NCBI GenBank assembly: GCA_002863145.1 | Contig: PKDW01000100.1 | Coordinates: 1 to 59,227, forward strand | DNA length: 59,227 bases | Source of the DNA: Flavobacteriales bacterium | GTDB taxonomy: Bacteria; Bacteroidota; Bacteroidia; Flavobacteriales_D; Sanyastnellaceae | Direction: 5' to 3' | Part shown: piece by piece, positions 1 to 9,700 of the stretch | Numbering within the stretch: the first letter of the stretch is position 1 | Layout of the letters: the number at the start of each line of letters is the position of its first letter | Notes under the pieces: generated by a model | What the model was told of the DNA's origin: nothing | The model's database searches: none | Seen by the model: only the letters and a program-made list of their open reading frames with translations | Made by a program: the position numbers and the translations under genes

Positions 1-887
1 AACAAGCGGTTCATGTGCCAGCCCGTGTTGAGGTCGCCGCGAATCTCGCGGAGGACGCGTTTTTGGGCATCGGTCAACTCGAAAGAGAGCCGGTCGTGGT
101 AAAACGTGTTGAAGGCATCCCCGACCTCCCCAAACCGCACCCCGGGCATGTCCTCGGTCACGGTCTTCTTGTGCTGGAGCAAGGTCAACTGCAAGAGAAA
201 GAGCTCTTCAAAGCGAAGTCGGGTTTGCGCCCGTTCCGCTTCTTGAGGCGTGGATGGGGCGTGCACGGTGCGCAGAGCCTCCGACCGTCCCGGCAACTTC
301 ATTTCTCGCAACACCCGCTCAGGCAGCGTTTCTGTCATGGCCGGTTGCACCGCTGCGGCCACATTGCGAATCAACTTGGCGAGGCCCTGGCTGTGCAGGC
401 CCTGACGGCCAAGTTTCTCCGTGCTGGAGTACACGGGATGCAAGCCATCTCCCTTCCTTGTCTCAAAATGGGACAACAATTCCACCTCCGGGTGGGCGAT
501 GTTCCACTTGCCCTTGTACAAGCTGGGCTTGCCGTAAATGACAACCTGCTTCTGCACCGGCAGATTCCGCAGAATCCATTGGGCGCCGCGGAACCACTGA
601 AGCTCCATCGTCGCTTCGCCGTCGTCAAACACCGCAATAAGTCGGCTGCCTCGGGCGCCTCGCACTTCCTTGGCTTGGGTGATGACGCCCAGCATTTGGA
701 CGGCGGTGTGCTCGCCCTGGATGTCCGCAATGCGGTGAAACTGGCTGCGGTCTTCGTACCGAAACGGCAAGTGCAAGAGCAGGTCCATGCACGTCCGAAT
801 GCCCAGCTCAGAAACAAGGGCGTCGGACCGTTTGGGCCCGACGCCTTTGAGAAATTCTACAGGAGTGGATGGGAGCACCTCGGCCAT
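1..887 (-). CDS. recG: ATP-dependent DNA helicase RecG, N-terminal part (cut by window edge)
   Basis: This is the first 295 codons of RecG, the monomeric helicase that remodels stalled replication forks and branched recombination intermediates. The ATG lies at 887-885 and opens MAEVLPSTPVEFLKGVGPKR, which contains the family's wedge-domain entry motif (FLKGVGPKR). It continues through FRYEDRS and an OB-fold-like region to LTDAQKRVLREI and HMNRL. The window ends just before the Walker A motif that normally follows MNRLLQGDVGSGKT, so the motor domains lie outside. The gene begins 29 bases after pdhC and runs the same way, so it is probably read from the pdh transcript. Confidence is high from the N-terminal motifs; the rest is unseen. 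Confidence 0.9.
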   Translation of the reverse strand, partial: MAEVLPSTPVEFLKGVGPKRSDALVSELGIRTCMDLLLHLPFRYEDRSQFHRIADIQGEHTAVQMLGVITQAKEVRGARGSRLIAVFDDGEATMELQWFRGAQWILRNLPVQKQVVIYGKPSLYKGKWNIAHPEVELLSHFETRKGDGLHPVYSSTEKLGRQGLHSQGLAKLIRNVAAAVQPAMTETLPERVLREMKLPGRSEALRTVHAPSTPQEAERAQTRLRFEELFLLQLTLLQHKKTVTEDMPGVRFGEVGDAFNTFYHDRLSFELTDAQKRVLREIRGDLNTGWHMNRL

Positions 888-916
888 GGTCACAGCAAGC
901 TACGTCCCTTCCCCCG

Positions 917-2194
917 TCAGACCAACATCAAGACGGGATTCTCCAAGTTTTGCTTGACTTCATTCAAGAAAGCCGCACCGGTCGCGCCGTCCACCACGCG
1001 ATGGTCGCAGCTCAAGGTCACCTTCATGGTGTGGCCAGGCACCACAGCGCCATCGCGCACCACAGGCACCGCTTGGATGCCACCGACCGCGAGGATGCAC
1101 GCATCGGGCGGGTTGATGATCGCCGTGAATTCGTCGATGCCAAACATGCCGAGGTTTGAAATCGTGAAGGTGTTGCCTTCCCAATCGGCAGGCTGAAGCT
1201 TTTTGTCTTTCGCTTTTTGGGCAAACTCGCGCACTTCCACGCCAATCTCACCGAACGACTTCGCGTTCGCGTGGCGCACCACGGGCACAAGCAAGCCGTC
1301 TTCCACCGCCACGGCCACGCCGATGTGGACGTGCTCATTGTAGCGGATTCGGTCCTCCAACCAACTGCTGTTCACGGCGGGGTGGTTCTTGAGCGCCATG
1401 GCCACGGCCTTCACGACCATGTCATTGAAGCTGACCCGGTGAGACCCGCGGTCGTTGATGGCTTTGCGTGCGGCCATGGCGGCGTCCATGTCAATGGTTA
1501 GGCTCAAGTAGAAGTGAGGCGCGGTGAATTTGCTCTCGGCCAAGCGGCGGGCAATGGTCTTCCGCATCTGCGAAACACCCACTTCCGTGAAGCGCTCCAC
1601 TGCCGTGGCTGCGCTGGCGCCACCACCCATGAAGGCTTCGACGTCGCGTTTGACAATGCGGCCGCCTTCACCCGAACCTGGGATCAAGCCCAAGTTCAGT
1701 CCGCGCTCCTCAGCCAAACGCTTGGCCAATGGAGAAGCTTTCACGCGGGCGCTCGCCGAAGCGGGGGGAGCTGGAGCAGGTGCCGCTTGCGCCGCAGGGG
1801 CAAGCGCAGGGGCCGCTGCGGGTGCAGGGGCTGGTGCGGGAGCTGGGGCTGGAGCCGCTGCCGGTGCTGGGGCTGGAGCAGGTGCGGCTGGCGCTTCCTC
1901 TGCCGAGGCCTCGGCCTCTGCCTCTGCAGAAGCGAGCAATTCAGCAATGTCTTCGCCCTTCTCTCCGAGCACGCAGAGCACGCTGTCTACGGGTGCTGTG
2001 CCGCCTTTCTCCACGCCAATGTGAAGCAAGACACCATCCTGGAAGGATTCAAACTCCATGGTGGCTTTGTCGGTTTCGATTTCGGCGAGCAACTCGCCGC
2101 TTTCCACCTCGTCGCCAATGTTTTTGTGCCACTCAGCGACGACCCCGTCGGTCATGGTGTCGCTCAGTTTGGGCATGCGAATGATTTCAGCCAT
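917..2194 (-). CDS. pdhC: Dihydrolipoamide acetyltransferase, E2 of pyruvate dehydrogenase
   Basis: This 425-residue protein is the E2 core of the pyruvate dehydrogenase complex. It carries acetyl groups on a lipoyl arm and transfers them to CoA. Residues 1-80 form one lipoyl domain with the lipoylated lysine in ETDKATMEF (K43). A roughly 60-residue Ala/Pro linker follows, then a peripheral subunit-binding domain (about 150-190, VKASPLAKRLAEERG). The rest is the acyltransferase domain ending with the DHRVVDG signature; His398 and Asp402 match the catalytic pair. The ATG sits one base after the pdhA stop, so the two are co-transcribed. E1 beta and E3 are not in the window. The linker DNA is low-complexity GC-rich sequence, which explains spurious antisense reading frames there. 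Confidence 0.97.
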   Translation of the reverse strand: MAEIIRMPKLSDTMTDGVVAEWHKNIGDEVESGELLAEIETDKATMEFESFQDGVLLHIGVEKGGTAPVDSVLCVLGEKGEDIAELLASAEAEAEASAEEAPAAPAPAPAPAAAPAPAPAPAPAPAAAPALAPAAQAAPAPAPPASASARVKASPLAKRLAEERGLNLGLIPGSGEGGRIVKRDVEAFMGGGASAATAVERFTEVGVSQMRKTIARRLAESKFTAPHFYLSLTIDMDAAMAARKAINDRGSHRVSFNDMVVKAVAMALKNHPAVNSSWLEDRIRYNEHVHIGVAVAVEDGLLVPVVRHANAKSFGEIGVEVREFAQKAKDKKLQPADWEGNTFTISNLGMFGIDEFTAIINPPDACILAVGGIQAVPVVRDGAVVPGHTMKVTLSCDHRVVDGATGAAFLNEVKQNLENPVLMLV

Positions 2195-2195
2195 G

Positions 2196-3266
2196 TCAGT
2201 CGTTCACAAAAGGGTAATCAGATTGCATATAGACGTCTTCGTATAGCTCTGAAGCGTCGGGAAGCGGGCTCTCTTCCGCAAACTTGATGGCTTCCTCCAC
2301 TTGAGCCTTGACCTGCTTTTCAACGGCCTTGAGCTCCTCTTCCGTGTTCCATTTGTTCTCGAGGATGACCCCGCGGACGTGGGCGATGGGGTCGCGTTCC
2401 ACGTAGCCCGCCACCTCGTCCTTGGTGCGGTACTTCTGGGGGTCACTCATCGAGTGTCCCTTGTAACGATAGGTCTGGATGTCCAACAGGGTTGGTCCCT
2501 CTCCCTTCCGGCCGCGCTCTGCAGCTTCGGCAATGGCGTCATGGACAGCCTCAGGGCTCATTCCATCCACCGTGGCCGATGGCATTTTGTAGCTCGCGCC
2601 GAGCGTCTCGAGGTCGGTCACGTTGGACGTGCGTTCGACCGAGGTGCCCATGGCGTACTGGTTGTTCTCAATGATGAAAATCACTGGGAGCTTCCAGGTC
2701 ATGGCCATGTTGAAGGTCTCGTGCAGCATGCCTTGGCGCGCAGCACCGTCCCCCATGAAGCACACGGTCACGTGGTCCTCTTTGCGGTACTTGTCTGCGA
2801 AGGCGATGCCGGCGCCGAGGCCAATCTGACCACCGACGATGCCGTGTCCGCCAAAGAGGTTGCGCTCCTTGTCAAACATGTGCATCGAACCGCCCTTTCC
2901 CTTGCTCGTGCCTGTCTTCTTGCCGAACATCTCGGCCATGACGAACTTGGGATCGGTGCCCAACACGAGAGGGTGAGCGTGGTCGCGGTACGCCGTAATC
3001 ACACGGTCCGTGGGGCGGATGGCCTCACGCATGCCGGAAAGCACGGCTTCTTGTCCAATGTACAAGTGGCAAAAGCCACCGAATTTTTGTTGAATGTACA
3101 GTTGGCCGCAACGTTCCTCGAACTTTCGCATGAGGTACATCTCGCGGAACCAGCGCGTGTATGTGTCTTTGTTCAGGCCCTTTGCTGACTTCTTGGCAGC
3201 GGGCTTACGTCCTGCTTTTGCAGGCTTTTTGGGCGCTGCAGTCGCTGTAGGTTGTGAAGTTGCCAT
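2196..3266 (-). CDS. pdhA: Pyruvate dehydrogenase E1 component, alpha subunit
   Basis: This 356-residue protein is the thiamine-diphosphate-binding E1 alpha subunit that decarboxylates pyruvate. The ThDP motif is visible: GDGAARQG begins it and ENNQYAMG closes it. The phosphorylation-loop-like stretch YRYKGHSMSDPQKYR is also present. A TTG 21 bases upstream could extend the frame, but that codon lies inside the -7 element TATATTTG (3285-3292), so the ATG at 3266 is the likely start. The first 35 residues are an unusual Lys/Ala/Pro-rich basic tail before the conserved fold begins at KDTYTRWFREMYLMRKFEER. pdhC follows after one base. Confidence 0.96.
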   Translation of the reverse strand: MATSQPTATAAPKKPAKAGRKPAAKKSAKGLNKDTYTRWFREMYLMRKFEERCGQLYIQQKFGGFCHLYIGQEAVLSGMREAIRPTDRVITAYRDHAHPLVLGTDPKFVMAEMFGKKTGTSKGKGGSMHMFDKERNLFGGHGIVGGQIGLGAGIAFADKYRKEDHVTVCFMGDGAARQGMLHETFNMAMTWKLPVIFIIENNQYAMGTSVERTSNVTDLETLGASYKMPSATVDGMSPEAVHDAIAEAAERGRKGEGPTLLDIQTYRYKGHSMSDPQKYRTKDEVAGYVERDPIAHVRGVILENKWNTEEELKAVEKQVKAQVEEAIKFAEESPLPDASELYEDVYMQSDYPFVND

Positions 3267-3284
3267 CGCGTTCGGATTAACATT

Positions 3285-3292
3285 CAAATATA
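3285..3292 (-). promoter_or_regulatory. Promoter -7 box of pdhA-pdhC (TATATTTG)
   Basis: TATATTTG on the minus strand is a perfect match to the Bacteroidota -7 consensus TAnnTTTG, 18 bases before the pdhA ATG. No TTG lies at the usual -33 spacing; the nearest is about 27 bases upstream. Its position rules out the upstream in-frame TTG as the pdhA start. Confidence 0.6.
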
Positions 3293-3345
3293 GCGTTCCG
3301 CCTCACCCATTCGCCAGACCAAGGTTACGAGCCATGCACCAGCTT

Positions 3346-3370
3346 ATATCGTGTACAAAATACACCATAT
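3346..3370. promoter_or_regulatory. Inverted repeat, candidate operator between pdhA and the VTC gene
   Basis: ATATCGTGTA, a 5-base spacer CAAAA, then TACACCATAT: 10-bp arms with one mismatch. It lies in an AT-rich patch, about 54 bp upstream of the pdhA -7 box and about 60 bp upstream of a weak -7-like box (TACCTTCA, 3433-3440) facing the VTC gene. The arrangement resembles a dimeric repressor or activator site. The regulator is not identifiable here. Confidence 0.45.
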
Positions 3371-3477
3371 CAAGCACACATTTCTATACCCCCAAAGAGT
3401 CCCGCGCAACGAACGCCTTACAAAGCGCGTTGTACCTTCACGGCCGCTCCCCGGGCGACCCACATCAAACCTGCGAT

Positions 3478-4311
3478 TTGTCTCCTCAACTCCATCAACT
3501 TCTTCAGAGCCGAAGTCCCCTTGGACTGGAGGCCATTGACGCCGTGGCGCTGATGGACCGCTTCGACTCCAAGTACGTGGTGCCTCTGGCATGGCTGGAA
3601 AACCTCGTCCAAGACCTGGGCGAACACAGTGTTCTTTCCATCCAAGACCAAGTCTCCACGGTCTACAACAACCTCTACTTCGACACGCCGGAAGGAACCT
3701 GCTTGGAAGACCACACCCGCGGCAAAAACATCCGGTACAAGGTGCGCGTTCGCCAATACGCCAACACCGGCGTGGCTTTCTTGGAGGTGAAGTTGCGCGA
3801 CGTGCACAGCAAAACCTTCAAACACCGCATTGTGCGCCAGGGGGCATGGGACGGCCCTCTGACCCCAGAGGAATTTGACTTCCTCGGTCAACACCTTCCC
3901 AACGCGAGCGCACTGGCACCCACGTTGCAGAGCTCCTTTGAACGCTTCACCTTGATTCAAGTGGGCCGGGGTGAACGCATCACCTTTGACCAAGACCTTC
4001 AATTCAAGGTGCCTGCCATAAAGGAACGTGGAGATCATCCTTGGGTGAAACCCATCCCGCATTTGGCCGTGGTAGAGTGGAAACAAAGCAACGTCAACCA
4101 CCAGGGCGAGCTCATTCAGGCCCTCCGCATTCAGCACGGGCGCCGCGGCCCCCTCGGTCGCAATTTGCGCCTGTCCAAATTTGTGCTGGGCCAAGCCCAT
4201 CTTGCCCCGAAGCGTAACTTCCGAGGCTACCGTGCAGCGCTGCGTGACTTGGCGCGCGCCGAACATTACGCTGCAAACCCAACCTTCGCGCCGCAATCCA
4301 TTTTGAGATGA
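3478..4311 (+). CDS. VTC-domain protein (polyphosphate polymerase family)
   Basis: This protein of about 277 residues belongs to the VTC/CYTH-like tunnel fold typified by the yeast vacuolar polyphosphate polymerase domain. The family's opening pattern is seen as LEAIDAVALMDRFDSKYVV, followed by VYNNLYFDTP, IRYKVRVRQY and AFLEVKLRD, the basic and acidic strands lining a triphosphate tunnel. I chose TTG at 3478 because it gives the usual 15-20 residues before LEAIDAV. The ATG at 3334 would run codons through the AT-rich inverted repeat at 3346-3370. The stop overlaps the DUF4956 start (ATGA), so the two are translationally coupled. Whether it makes polyphosphate or only binds phosphate chains cannot be told from sequence. 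Confidence 0.8.
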   Translation: MSPQLHQLLQSRSPLGLEAIDAVALMDRFDSKYVVPLAWLENLVQDLGEHSVLSIQDQVSTVYNNLYFDTPEGTCLEDHTRGKNIRYKVRVRQYANTGVAFLEVKLRDVHSKTFKHRIVRQGAWDGPLTPEEFDFLGQHLPNASALAPTLQSSFERFTLIQVGRGERITFDQDLQFKVPAIKERGDHPWVKPIPHLAVVEWKQSNVNHQGELIQALRIQHGRRGPLGRNLRLSKFVLGQAHLAPKRNFRGYRAALRDLARAEHYAANPTFAPQSILR

Positions 4312-4955
4312 CCGCATCCTTGTCTACGATCTTCAATGCCACATTCATGAGCCCAGGCTGGGAATCCCTCCTCGGCCTGTTTGCCCTCAACCTCGTGTCT
4401 TCACTCGTCGTGGTGCGCTTGATATACCACATGGCCGCAAAGCGACGCGACTTCGTGTTCACGTTTATGCTGGTGTCCACGGCCGTGTTCTTGTTGTGCC
4501 GCCTGCTGGCTGGCGTGGAAATCGATTTGGCGTTTGCCTTGGGCCTGTTCGCCATTTTCGGCATCATTCGCTACCGAACCAGCGCCATCCCGATTCGGGA
4601 AATGACGTACCTGTTCATTGTCATCACGCTGGCCGTCATCAATGCCTTGGCCCCGCTGGCGGCTTCATGGCTCGAGATTGCCATGGCCAACGTGTTGATT
4701 TGGGTCCTTTCCTACGTCTTGGAACGGCTGTGGTTTGTGGAGCACCTGGCGACCAAAATCGTCATTTACGACCGCATCGACTTGTTGCACGAAGGACGTC
4801 GTCACGAGCTGATCGCGGACCTCGAGCAACGCACTGGCGTCACGATTGTGCACTTGGAGATTGGCAAGGTGGACTTGCTTCGAGACACCGCCAACTTGAA
4901 GATTCACTTCTCTGCGGACCAAGAGCCCGGTCACTTCGAGGAACTTCAGCCCTGA
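4308..4955 (+). CDS. DUF4956-family membrane protein
   Basis: This 215-residue protein has about four hydrophobic helices in residues 15-140 and a soluble C-terminal domain. It resembles DUF4956 proteins, which often sit beside VTC-domain genes in bacteria. Its LFAIFGIIRYRTSAIPIREM loop with several arginines is the recognisable conserved segment. It overlaps the VTC gene by ATGA. The likely role is a membrane partner or channel for the VTC-like enzyme, analogous to coupled synthesis and translocation of polyphosphate, but this is inference. The CotH-kinase gene that commonly completes such loci is absent here. The gene ends 10 bases from the convergent ispF. Confidence 0.8.
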   Translation: MTASLSTIFNATFMSPGWESLLGLFALNLVSSLVVVRLIYHMAAKRRDFVFTFMLVSTAVFLLCRLLAGVEIDLAFALGLFAIFGIIRYRTSAIPIREMTYLFIVITLAVINALAPLAASWLEIAMANVLIWVLSYVLERLWFVEHLATKIVIYDRIDLLHEGRRHELIADLEQRTGVTIVHLEIGKVDLLRDTANLKIHFSADQEPGHFEELQP

Positions 4956-4965
4956 TTGGACTGCA

Positions 4966-5445
4966 TCATTGCGCTTGAAGAAGGACCACAGCATGGGCGC
5001 TCACGCCCTGCTCTAACCCCACAAATCCGAGCTTTTCAGTGGTGGTGGCTTTGATGCCCACCTGTCCCAAATCCACGCCCAAAATGTCTGCAATGCACTG
5101 ACGCATCGCGGGGATGTGCGGTTTGAGCTTAGGCTGCTGCAAACACACTGTGGAGTCAAGATTGGCCAGTCCATAGCCTTGCGCTTGGACCATCTTCCAC
5201 GTATCCCTCAACAAGATTTTGCTGTCGATGCCTTTGAAGGCTAGGACCGTGTCGGGAAAGTGCGTGCCGATGTCTCCCAAGGCGAGTGCGCCCAACATGG
5301 CGTCACAAATGACGTGGAGAAGCACGTCAGCGTCGCTGTGGCCCACCGATCCCTTGTGATGCGGAATGGTCAAGCCGCCAATGACGAGATCCTCGCCTTC
5401 AGCCAGCTCGTGAACGTCATAGCCGTAACCGATGCGCAAGCTCAT
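4966..5445 (-). CDS. ispF: 2-C-methyl-D-erythritol 2,4-cyclodiphosphate synthase
   Basis: This 159-residue enzyme carries out the fifth step of the MEP isoprenoid pathway, releasing CMP to form the cyclic diphosphate. Full length is normal for the family. Metal ligands Asp10 and His12 (GYDVH) and His44 (HSDADVLLH) are in place, as are GDIGTHFPD and the C-terminal ATTTEKLGF. Its ATG overlaps the porV stop by four bases (ATGA), so it is the last gene of the porU-porV-ispF unit. The coupling to a secretion gene is probably incidental. Confidence 0.97.
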   Translation of the reverse strand: MSLRIGYGYDVHELAEGEDLVIGGLTIPHHKGSVGHSDADVLLHVICDAMLGALALGDIGTHFPDTVLAFKGIDSKILLRDTWKMVQAQGYGLANLDSTVCLQQPKLKPHIPAMRQCIADILGVDLGQVGIKATTTEKLGFVGLEQGVSAHAVVLLQAQ

Positions 5446-6695
5446 TCGTCGCTGTTGACGTAGTCCGCCAAATCCGAGAACTGCAACCGGAGCGAGAAGC
5501 GAAGGGTGTTGGCCAACGGATTCTGCTGGGTGGTGCTGATAAGGTAGCTGAGGTCCACCGTGAACACGGTGTACTTCACGCCCGCCCCCAACGTCACAAA
5601 CTGGCGGTTGCCCTTGCTGAAGTGCTCAAAGAAGTATCCTGTGCGGAAGGCAAACACATCGGCGAAGTTGTATTCCAATCCGGCACCCAAATTCACCTCG
5701 CGCAACTCCTCGCGCAAGCGACTTCCCTCGAGGACAGAGGCCGTGCCTTCGCTGTCGAAAGTCACAATGCCCGGGGCGTCGTAGAAGCTCTGCACGATGC
5801 CTGTGGCGACACCCACATTGGGGTCCATGCCACTGATGATTTGGGAGGGGTCCTCCAACGCGTAGACAGGCTGCGTGGGCACCAACAATTTGTTGGCGTC
5901 CAGCGCCACAGTCAGGCTGTTGTACTCGTCCAACTCGGTTTCGTACGCCGCACCAATGCGGAGGTTGCTCGGGATGAAATCACGCGCAGCCGTCTCGGTG
6001 TAAGACATCTTCGCCCCGAGGTTGCTCATGTTCAAGCCCATGCTAAACGTGCCGTCCTTCTCACCCCAATCTGCCTGGTCGTTCACGTAGTACATGCTCA
6101 GGTCGGCCGCAACCGAAATGCCAGGTCGGCTTTCTGCACCCTGCACGGCTGTGCCACCCGTCAAGTTGCTGTGGATGAACCGCGCCGAGAAACCGCCACT
6201 GAAGCGGTCAGAGAATTTCTGAGAAAAGCCGCCGTCGAGACTGAGCTCCGCAGGTTGAAAGTCGCGGATCGTGGTGCCAACTTCGTCGGTGAAGGTGATG
6301 TTGCCCAAGCTGAAGTAGCGAAGTGCCACCCCGAAGGCCTGACGCTTGTTCAAGCGACGCACCGAACTGACGTACGCCAAATTCATGTCGTCCACCAAGG
6401 CGCGCAACCAGGGGGCGTAGCTCAAGCTCATTTCCACTTCGTTCTCCGAAAACGCCATCTTGGCCGGATTCCAATGCATGCTGTTGGCGTCGGGAGACAA
6501 CGCCACACCCACGTCGCCCATCGCCCCCGAACGCGAGTCCGGCGCAATCATCAAAAACGGCACCGCAGTGGTGATGGTGTTCAGCTGGAGCAGCTGCGTT
6601 GGGTCTTCTTCCACAATTTGACCCCACGTGTTTGTGGGGGACCAAAGGGTCAGGACCGCAATTGCAATCGCGGTGATGTTGAGGAGTTGCTTCAT
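5442..6695 (-). CDS. porV: Type IX secretion outer-membrane protein PorV (LptO)
   Basis: This 417-residue barrel of the FadL-like fold partners PorU in the surface attachment complex and shuttles T9SS cargo from the translocon. A signal peptide ([18 protein letters not shown]...TWGQ) precedes the PorV signature [20 protein letters not shown] and [12 protein letters not shown]. The C-terminus alternates like beta strands ([10 protein letters not shown]). An in-frame ATG at 6719 exists, but a perfect -7 box (6707-6714) lies between it and the ATG at 6695, so 6695 is taken. porU lies upstream by 36 bases in the same direction; ispF overlaps downstream. Confidence 0.95.
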   Translation of the reverse strand: MKQLLNITAIAIAVLTLWSPTNTWGQIVEEDPTQLLQLNTITTAVPFLMIAPDSRSGAMGDVGVALSPDANSMHWNPAKMAFSENEVEMSLSYAPWLRALVDDMNLAYVSSVRRLNKRQAFGVALRYFSLGNITFTDEVGTTIRDFQPAELSLDGGFSQKFSDRFSGGFSARFIHSNLTGGTAVQGAESRPGISVAADLSMYYVNDQADWGEKDGTFSMGLNMSNLGAKMSYTETAARDFIPSNLRIGAAYETELDEYNSLTVALDANKLLVPTQPVYALEDPSQIISGMDPNVGVATGIVQSFYDAPGIVTFDSEGTASVLEGSRLREELREVNLGAGLEYNFADVFAFRTGYFFEHFSKGNRQFVTLGAGVKYTVFTVDLSYLISTTQQNPLANTLRFSLRLQFSDLADYVNSDE

Positions 6696-6706
6696 CGTAG
6701 AGCTGC

Positions 6707-6714
6707 CAAAGTTA
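6707..6714 (-). promoter_or_regulatory. Promoter -7 box of porV-ispF (TAACTTTG)
   Basis: TAACTTTG on the minus strand matches TAnnTTTG and lies 11 bases before the porV ATG. It could give porV its own short-leader transcript apart from porU read-through. No clear -33 TTG is seen. Confidence 0.5.
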
Positions 6715-6731
6715 ATCATCGGTCCGAGGTG

Positions 6732-9700
6732 TCATTGGGGTCGAAGAACGACCAACTTGTCCGCGTATTGTGCGGTTTGGCCAAATTCGTTTTCCCACGT
6801 CACCCGAAACACGTACACGCCTGGAGGTACGCGCCCTCCGGAAGAAGGTTTCAAATCCCAGGTCATCACATCGTCGCGGAACCCCAAGACCTCGCCTTCA
6901 AACGTTTGCTCGTGGACGCGCTGGCCTTGGACGTTGTGCACAGCCAGCGTCACCTTGGCTTCGCGGCAGGCCTGGTTGCCCGACATGCGGAACGTCACTT
7001 GTTCGTGGGCGGGGTTGGGGTATGCCAGCACTTCCAACAAGGCGACTTCAAGCGAAGAGGCGACGACAAAGTGGGTTTGGGCTGAAGCACTGTTGTTGGC
7101 CACGTCCCACACCTTGAGTTCCAAGTGGTGCTCGCCTTCGCTCAGGTTTTGGAATGGGAAGCGGATGCTCCCGCGCTGGTAGGTGTCCAAATCCGAGACG
7201 AAGTACTCGTTCAACACAAAGGGGCGACTCGCATCTCCATCCAAGATTGCCTTGGCGTCATGGCCGATGCCATTGCCCGAGGTGTTGATGCCGCTGGCGT
7301 CAAAAATGCGGGCGAACAGCCATGGGTCTTCGTGGACCACATCCCCTGCCTTGAACAACGTGTCATTCACGAACAAGTCAACTTCAGGCCCCTCGTCATC
7401 GAGCGTGGGGTTGTCCGAGGTGCCTCCGATGATGAATGCTTCGGTGTATCCGTGGGCATCGGTGTCATTCGACAAGGCGTAACAACTGATTCGACCCGGG
7501 CCGTAGGCGTAATTCAAATCCCGCGGCACAATGAATCGGAATTCAAATTCTCCGTTCACCACGGAAGCCAAGCCCTTGTGCAAGATGTTTTGGAACACCT
7601 CGTAGGTGAACGGCCCTTCACTGGCGTCGTTGTCCAGCGTCGTGACCGAGGCGCGTTTGTCAAACACCGTGGGCACCACCACCCCGTTGAAGGCCGTGAG
7701 TGTATCGCCTTGCGCGTTCCCGACGTACCCCCCGACGACCACTTCGTCGAGCGAACGCATGGTGTCGGGCACCTGCGTGAGGTACACGCGCTCGGAGGGA
7801 TAAGACAGTTCAAGCGCCGGATCGCCCATCAAGCTAAAGTTGCGGCTGTTGGTGTGGGACGTGATTTGGTCGGAGTCCTTCGTGTCGCGGTAAATGTCCC
7901 CCAAACAGCGCCCCTGCGCGTCGTCCAGCGCCGTCTCAAAAAAGGCGCGATTCACTTGCTGGTTGCCTGAGCTGTACACCGTGCGGGTCGTGGTGAGGAG
8001 CGCCACACCTCCCCCTTGGGGGTTGAACAAAATGGCTTCTCCCGCCGAGTAGGTTTCAGGGTCGTCGTATCGGAACAATTCGCACGTGGCGGTCATGAAC
8101 ACCGGCAGACGCCGCAGGTTGGTCCACCCCTGAATCGTCTCCAAGTTCAAAATGCGTTCGTGGGCCCACCCGCGTTCTCCGCCGTGGCCGATGTAATTGA
8201 CAATCAAGGCACCTTCGTCCACGCGCCTCGCAATCTCGGCCGTGGCATCCTCATACCGCTCACCGCCTGGGGTGTTGGTTTGGACATAGGCATCGGGATA
8301 GACCTTGACCACGTCGTATTCATTGTGGTTGGCGCGAATGGTGTTGCTGTGCTCCTCGCTGTTTTCCATGTACCGGTGGCCGTCTTGGTTGTTGCCATCC
8401 TGGTCGTCTGAGACAAACAACACCCGGTTGCGCCATGGCCCGTAGGTGCTCGTGCCATTGGGGTCCAAACACGAGGCTGCATCGATGGCCCCTTCGTCCA
8501 CCCCCGAGTACGTCGCCACTTTCCCCACCACCGCCATGGCTGATGCCAAATCCGAAGCAGGAATACGCCCCACCCCCAACTGCAGCAGCTCTTCTGGCTT
8601 TTCACTCTGTCCCTCGGCCACCAAGGCGAAATAATCGTCGGAGATGTAGCTGGTCGTGGTTTGAAGCGATTCCGATGAGTAATGACCTACAATCGTCGTG
8701 CCGTTGCCCTGCACATTGCGGTTTTCGTAGGAGGCATCACCCATCAAGGTCAAATACCGCGGGGGCTGAATGGCCCCGTCGCTCTGGGCCGCGCGGTCGG
8801 TAAGCATCATCATGAGCATCTTGACGGCGGTGGGATCTGCCACGCCCGAACTGAACGCATCGAACACGTCTTGTTGAGGCACCACCGCCACGCGCAATCC
8901 CCTCGCCGCATGCAGGCTGGCCAACGAATCGGCGGCCTCCAGCAAACCAGGAACCGTGACAATCACGTTGTCCACTTCGCCGAGCCCGTGCACGTTGCTG
9001 TTGCCCACCGCCCCGAGTGCTTCAGGCCTCAGCACAGAAGACCAACGGAAGGCAGCGTAGCGCTTTGGCGCATCCCCCACGACATCTTGCCACACGGTGC
9101 TGCCGTTGGCGTTGGTGGTGGCCACACGCTTGACCTCGAGCGGGTCCGTCACATCCCACACCTCGTCAGGGGCGTTGCCACCCAAGACGTATTCCGCACC
9201 AGCAACGGGGTTCCCTTCCGCGTCGATTGGAAGGCCATTGATGTGCATTTGGCCTGAGGTGTAGACCAAATTCTGAGAGGCCTGATAGGTCAAAAAATCA
9301 ATCCACGCATTGCTGTCGTCGGTCCCCGGGGTGAACGTCGCCAGCACTTGAATCCCCTCCAGGGTCAGTGGCGCGATCAACTCACCGCCCACGTAGCGGG
9401 CATAAAGCAGCGAGGACGGGGAAAGCAAATTGTCCGTGAGGGTGACCGACTGGCCTTCGAATTCGTAGTTCAATTGGGAAGCGCTGCCGGTGCCCACGCT
9501 GCGCATGGCGGCCCCAAAACGCACTGTCGCGGGCGTGCCCAAGACGGCGTGGTTGAGCGGGATGTTCCACGTGGCCGTGTTGGCCCCAAGCGCGGAAAGC
9601 CGAGCTCCAAACCAATTTCGGCCTGAGCGGATCAAATTCACCTCGTGATCTTCACGGACGCCGTACGCGACGTGTTGGGTGCGAACCTCGTCCACACCCC

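Noticed and set aside
15-1196. Long plus-strand open frame over recG and pdhC
   Set aside because: It is antisense to two genes with clear motifs, and its protein has no recognisable domain; GC-rich codon use opens the opposite strand.
1524-2287. Ala/Gly/Arg-rich frames opposite the pdhC linker
   Set aside because: They mirror the low-complexity Ala/Pro linker and have no promoter or family match.
3094-3477. Upstream extension of the VTC gene
   Set aside because: It crosses the pdhA coding end, its promoter and the inverted repeat; the family start fits TTG 3478.
5622-7085. Plus-strand frame over porV and porU
   Set aside because: Antisense to two genes with signal peptide and catalytic motifs; His/Arg-rich and domain-free.
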